A stretch of DNA of 64,000 bases, from the NCBI GenBank assembly GCA_902619615.1, contig CACNFD010000005.1, forward strand, positions 1 through 64,000, given 5' to 3'. This stretch comes from an uncultured SAR116 cluster alpha proteobacterium. Its GTDB lineage: Bacteria > Pseudomonadota > Alphaproteobacteria > Puniceispirillales > Marisalimonadaceae. The translations under genes and the position numbers were made by a program. The notes under the pieces were generated by a model. That model saw only the letters and a list, made by a program, of their open reading frames with translations. It did no database searches and was not told where the DNA came from. Shown here piece by piece: positions 61,988 to 64,000 of this stretch (its first letter is position 1; each line of letters starts with the position of its first letter).

Positions 61988-63580
61988 TTATTTGAATGCA
62001 CTAGAGCCAGTTCCAGCTCCTTTAAAGCCACCTTTTGAACTGCCACTTGATTCTGGACTAGAGCTTGAAGATTTTTTAGGAGTATTGGATTGAGACTTGG
62101 CTTTAGCTTGACCTTCTTTAAATCCTTTTTGAAAAGAAGATTTATCTTTTTTTGCATCATCAATTGCTTTGTCAAAACCTGCTTTTACTCCCTTAGATCT
62201 TTGATTTTCTCTAATCATATCTTGAGTAACTCTTGCTTGAGATGCCTCCATTAATTGAGCTTGTCTAACTGCTTTAGATGAAATTCCATAAATCGAAACA
62301 AACATTTCCTGACCTGAGATAGGGTGTGTGTATTTTTTTCCTTTTAATTGGGACATACCTTGAATATCAAGGTCTTCAACTTTTTGAGAAATAGTTTCAG
62401 CAAAAGATGTTACTGACTGATTTTCTGTTTCACCCACATTCCCAGTAGTAACTTCTTGTAATTTTTCTTTAGCACTTCTTTTAGAAGAAGCTTCTGAAAA
62501 TAATACAAATGCTATTTGCTTTTGAGCGCTCAATTGTGCTTGTCCTTTTGCTGTTCTTGTAGCTTTTGAGGATTTACCTTTAAGGGGACTGGAACCAATT
62601 GATATTAACCAGAAGTTACCTTTGTCATCAAAAAATTTCCTTACACCTTGGGCTGTAGACCAATCTATAGAATTTATAAAATCTTTCACAGATAAAGAAC
62701 CTGGGTCATAAGCTACCTCTTGACCAGAATAAAGCATTCTTGCTCTTTCTTCTTCTTTTGTCGTCCATATACTAACAATTGTTGTAGCATATTGTTCTCC
62801 ATCCCAAGATTCAAAGCTTGCTATAGGAACAAGACCAACCACATTCATTTTTGAAAATGTTTCAATAGAACTCACATTTTCTTGTTGCAAAGATCCTCTA
62901 AGGGTTTCTAATTCATTTTTTAAATTATTTAGATCAGTCTCAGTTGCTTCTAAATCTGCTTTTGCTTTTGCAAGATCATCTGCTAGTTTTTTCTCAACTT
63001 TGCCTGCGTCAAATTCTGGATTTATTCTTTTAATAGTCGCAGTAATTCCTTCCTTAGCTAACACAGAAAAATCAATTCCATTGAACTTAGCAGCCTCTGC
63101 TTTATTTGCTCTCCTAAGAGCAAGTTTATAGTTTCTGAATGCCTTATTAATTTTATTCTGTGTAGCCTTCATTTTGTTATCAAATTCAGTAGAGAAGGGT
63201 GACTCTGGCATAGTTATAACATCCTCTGCTGACATAGTGGTTCTTATAAACTCTATAAATTGTCTTTTAGCTTCAAGAGATGCCTCAGAAGCTTTAATTC
63301 TTCTCATTGTTAGGAAGTCGGGATTGCTTGCAGGATCGGGCTCAGGCAAAACTGCTGTTCCCACAGCCACAAACAAGCCATCATTGTCACCCTCAGTTAG
63401 GCCAACTTCGTTTAAAAACTCTTGTGCTAAGTCTTCTGATGATGCGCTTTCGCTATAAAGAGGTGCTTCGGATTTTTGTGTCTTCTCAATTACTTCATTA
63501 GTTGTTTGCGATGCAACTGAGTAAGAGTGGCTTGATATTGAAACTATTAAAATTAAAATTGTTTTAATTAAAATTTTCAT
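61988..63580 (-). CDS. Exported protein with LPP20-like modules and Ser/Gly-rich tail
   Basis: This 530-aa protein has a signal peptide (cleavage likely after SYSVA, residue 23). Residues 55-110 (FVAVGTAVLPEPD, IKASEASLEAKRQFIEFI) and 355-450 (AKGQAQLSAQKQIAFVLF, FVSIYGIS) look like two LPP20-type repeats, the fold of small envelope proteins. A coiled-coil (KADLEATETDLNNLKNELET) lies between at 195-240. The last 60 residues are Lys, Ser and Gly-rich, probably disordered. AGGAG lies before the ATG. Second gene of the minus operon. Confidence 0.68.
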   Translation of the reverse strand: MKILIKTILILIVSISSHSYSVASQTTNEVIEKTQKSEAPLYSESASSEDLAQEFLNEVGLTEGDNDGLFVAVGTAVLPEPDPASNPDFLTMRRIKASEASLEAKRQFIEFIRTTMSAEDVITMPESPFSTEFDNKMKATQNKINKAFRNYKLALRRANKAEAAKFNGIDFSVLAKEGITATIKRINPEFDAGKVEKKLADDLAKAKADLEATETDLNNLKNELETLRGSLQQENVSSIETFSKMNVVGLVPIASFESWDGEQYATTIVSIWTTKEEERARMLYSGQEVAYDPGSLSVKDFINSIDWSTAQGVRKFFDDKGNFWLISIGSSPLKGKSSKATRTAKGQAQLSAQKQIAFVLFSEASSKRSAKEKLQEVTTGNVGETENQSVTSFAETISQKVEDLDIQGMSQLKGKKYTHPISGQEMFVSIYGISSKAVRQAQLMEASQARVTQDMIRENQRSKGVKAGFDKAIDDAKKDKSSFQKGFKEGQAKAKSQSNTPKKSSSSSPESSGSSKGGFKGAGTGSSAFK

Positions 63581-63589
63581 AAAATACTC

Positions 63590-63997
63590 CTAATTAATAT
63601 TATATTTTTTAAAAAATAATTCCTTTTTAGGAAAGGCGAAAACCACAATATATTTATCTTTAAATCTTCTATCTTCAATTTTCCTAGAATTATTAAAATT
63701 TAGTTTTGACTTATTTGAAACGTTAATTTCTTTTTTGTTAAAGAATTTAGAGGTATTAATAAAGAAAGACTTGAACTGGTTTATGGAATCTAACATTCCT
63801 TGTCTAGATAATAATTTCCTACTAGATCCTTTTTCCCATTTATAAATAATCTGAGAAAAATAAAAATTTTTAGTTTCAAAAACTTTAGAATTTTTAAAAT
63901 CATTATTTCTAATTTTTTCAAATTCATTTTTAATGGTTGAAGCTAAACTAGAAAAATTAAAAATAACAAAAATAAAAATTATTAAAATTTTTTTCAT
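63590..63997 (-). CDS. Small exported hypothetical protein, start near window edge
   Basis: The 135-aa product has a signal peptide ending at SSLA (residue 19) and a basic, Lys/Asn/Phe-rich mature part (NNDFKNSKVFETKNFYF, KFFNKKEINVSNKSKLN). The frame is complete from ATG 63997, three bases from the window end, so promoter and any upstream genes are not visible. It is followed after 9 bases by the LPP20-like gene. No family recognised. Confidence 0.6.
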   Translation of the reverse strand: MKKILIIFIFVIFNFSSLASTIKNEFEKIRNNDFKNSKVFETKNFYFSQIIYKWEKGSSRKLLSRQGMLDSINQFKSFFINTSKFFNKKEINVSNKSKLNFNNSRKIEDRRFKDKYIVVFAFPKKELFFKKYNIN

Positions 63998-64000
63998 TTT

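Overview
The window is AT-rich (by eye about 70% A+T), tightly packed double-stranded bacterial DNA with many 1 to 20 base overlaps and gaps between genes. The gene set suggests a free-living, probably marine, streamlined alphaproteobacterium: acyl-CoA dehydrogenases, CoA transferases and CoA ligases, many Fe(II)/2-oxoglutarate oxygenases, an AtuA-like pair, ornithine-lipid genes, and the tesA-ybbA-ybbP divergon. No rRNA or taxonomic marker is present, so lineage (for example AEGEAN-169/HIMB59-like) is only a guess.

1 to 30.8 kb is a catabolic region. It holds an isopenicillin-N-synthase-like oxygenase cut by the left edge, an acyl-CoA synthetase, an aminoglycoside-phosphotransferase-like/acyl-CoA dehydrogenase pair, a multi-hotdog thioesterase, a PimC/PimD-like acyl-CoA dehydrogenase pair, a two-subunit CoA transferase, an RraA-type aldolase, an FMN 2-hydroxyacid oxidase meeting a TPP-dependent decarboxylase/synthase, AtuA-like proteins, several SDRs, flavin reductase plus PhyH, a CitE-like lyase, an MFS carrier, a class II aldolase, Hsp20 and a DapA-like enzyme. 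Together they look like uptake and CoA-linked breakdown of small organic, hydroxy and branched acids; exact substrates cannot be read from sequence. Two genes here (a TSUP permease and a small gene before hsp20) are each broken by one in-frame stop.

31.0 to 39.0 kb is an integrated mobile element of about 7.9 kb. It lies between an intact tRNA-Arg(TCT) gene and a 46-bp copy of that gene's 3' half. It has a serine recombinase, a 57-aa linker ORF and a tyrosine integrase in one overlapping operon, repeated 9 to 12 base motifs near both ends that look like integrase arm sites, an orphan ParB-domain DNA methyltransferase, a nonsense-broken thioesterase, a 102-bp three-way-junction inverted-repeat element, an olsB-olsA ornithine-lipid operon behind a 22-bp direct-repeat array, three small minus-strand genes, and a roughly 460-bp non-coding segment rich in nested inverted repeats that could encode a structured RNA. 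The element therefore appears to carry a membrane-lipid substitution trait.

39.0 to 54.3 kb returns to chromosomal genes: VOC and EthD-like proteins, ribosome hibernation factor, exported MsrA, epoxide hydrolase, NAD-dependent epimerase, MATE exporter, a hydratase flanked by two tiny membrane proteins, tesA/ybbA/ybbP, and an oxygenase operon (TauD, PhyH, thiolase, PhyH). A decayed endonuclease I gene follows.

54.7 kb to the right edge is an uncharacterised envelope cluster. Eight co-directional genes encode a glycine-zipper protein, a lipoprotein, two coiled-coil exported proteins, a TolQ/ExbB/MotA-like membrane protein, two single-pass proteins and a 428-aa exported protein with a possible Tat signal. 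They converge on a minus-strand operon of three exported proteins (SEL1-like, LPP20-like and a small one). I recognise no named system with this composition; it and the ols-bearing element are the best candidates for something undescribed.
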